Assembly: GCA_900551005.1 (NCBI GenBank)
Contig: URUL01000100.1
Coordinates: 1-6,395 of the forward strand
Direction: 5' to 3'
Origin: an uncultured Ruminococcus sp.
GTDB lineage: Bacteria > Bacillota > Clostridia > Oscillospirales > CAG-272
DNA length: 6,395 nucleotides
Both the position numbers and the translations under genes were made by a program. The notes under the pieces were generated by a model, which did not search any database, was not told the DNA's origin, and worked only from the letters and a program-made list of their open reading frames with translations. Position 1 is the stretch's first letter; every line of letters starts with the position of its first letter. Below, one piece after another: positions 6,331 through 6,395 of the stretch.

Positions 6331-6395
6331 GGGTATTGGTGCCCTCGTCTATGACGAAAACGATATTTCCACCATGACCGAGGGCACCAATACCC
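6331..6395. repeat. terminal fold-back: exact 17-bp inverted repeat ending at the last base
   Basis: Bases 6331-6347 and 6379-6395 are exact reverse complements, separated by 31 bases. The inner arm encodes the genuine Obg segment EGTNTL. The outer arm would encode GIGAL where Obg normally has a Gly/Asp-rich GGxGGDGG segment before GHGGN. The outer copy therefore appears spurious, as produced by chimeric fold-back during amplification or by an assembler at a contig end. Confidence 0.85.

Larger units (their letters stand above)
5219..6395 (-). pseudogene. obg: Obg/CgtA GTPase, interrupted by two in-frame stops and cut by the right edge
   Basis: Obg is a ribosome-associated GTPase needed for 50S maturation and growth control. 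Reading minus strand in one frame, the window holds: the Gly-rich Obg fold from GHGGNIVFVIDEG (about 6376) through about 6070; G1 GMPNVGKS (6004-5981); switch FTTL; G3 DIPG (5863-5852) in ADIPGLIEGASEGLGLGHDFLRH; G4 NKCD (5653-5642); and a C-terminal OCT domain from about 5512 to TGA at 5219-5221. The frame is broken by TAG at 5881-5879, between VGEG and GFVAADIPG, and by TAA at 5548-5546. About 50 bases (5593-5546) between EIIP and ANYLPTKAYDML no longer encode the expected G5 ISA motif, although the length is close to normal. All three pieces share a frame, so these are substitutions or paired indels, not a net frameshift. Obg is essential in most bacteria, so sequence error or a second copy is more likely than true loss. 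Confidence 0.85.

Noticed and set aside
5219..6395. Recoding of TAG to an amino acid to explain the amber in obg
   Set aside because: The carboxypeptidase gene ends on TAG at its expected C-terminus, just before a terminator, and obg also carries a TAA; recoding would not explain both.

Overview
The window looks like chromosomal DNA from a low-to-mid GC Gram-positive bacterium of the Clostridia (Bacillota), plausibly a gut or other anaerobic, polysaccharide-degrading lineage. This is an inference from several features: strong AGGAGG-type ribosome binding sites; an XRE-type regulator fused to membrane helices; a DacF-like D,D-carboxypeptidase; and a lipoprotein with a long Thr/Glu-rich linker of the kind common in ruminococci and relatives. 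All three stop codons are used (TAA mostly, TAG for the carboxypeptidase, TGA for the Obg reading frame), so the standard bacterial code applies.

Layout. The first 726 bases hold the C-terminal end of a family GH95 alpha-L-fucosidase, cut by the left edge. Next, on the same strand, come a membrane-anchored HTH regulator (770-1357) and a histidine-phosphatase gene (1380-2033) 22 bases downstream, closed by a perfect 18-bp hairpin terminator that can work in both directions. The convergent gene 2110-3261 (minus) is a secreted D-alanyl-D-alanine carboxypeptidase. It and the following plus-strand gene are divergent across a 216-base AT-rich promoter region. The plus-strand gene (3478-5103) is a modular lipoprotein: lipobox, Thr-rich linker, LamG-like domain, Ser/Asp/His esterase domain. 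A 16-bp hairpin follows.

From 5219 to the right edge, on the minus strand, lies obg (ribosome-associated GTPase). Its reading frame is interrupted by an in-frame amber codon at 5879-5881 and by a degenerate stretch of about 50 bases at 5546-5593 that destroys the G5 motif and carries an ochre codon. The last 17 bases of the window are an exact inverted copy of 6331-6347 and replace the normal Gly-rich Obg N-terminal sequence. Together these suggest that the right part is sequence of poor fidelity at a contig end, rather than a natural pseudogene, though a true pseudogene cannot be excluded.

Functionally the genes are a mix: glycan degradation (fucosidase, surface esterase), cell-wall trimming, a one-component membrane regulator with an adjacent phosphatase, and a housekeeping GTPase. 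I see no defence system, CRISPR array, transposon, tRNA or rRNA. The most notable biology is the surface LamG-esterase lipoprotein and the HTH-membrane regulator/phosphatase pair. The most notable anomalies are in obg and at the terminal fold-back.
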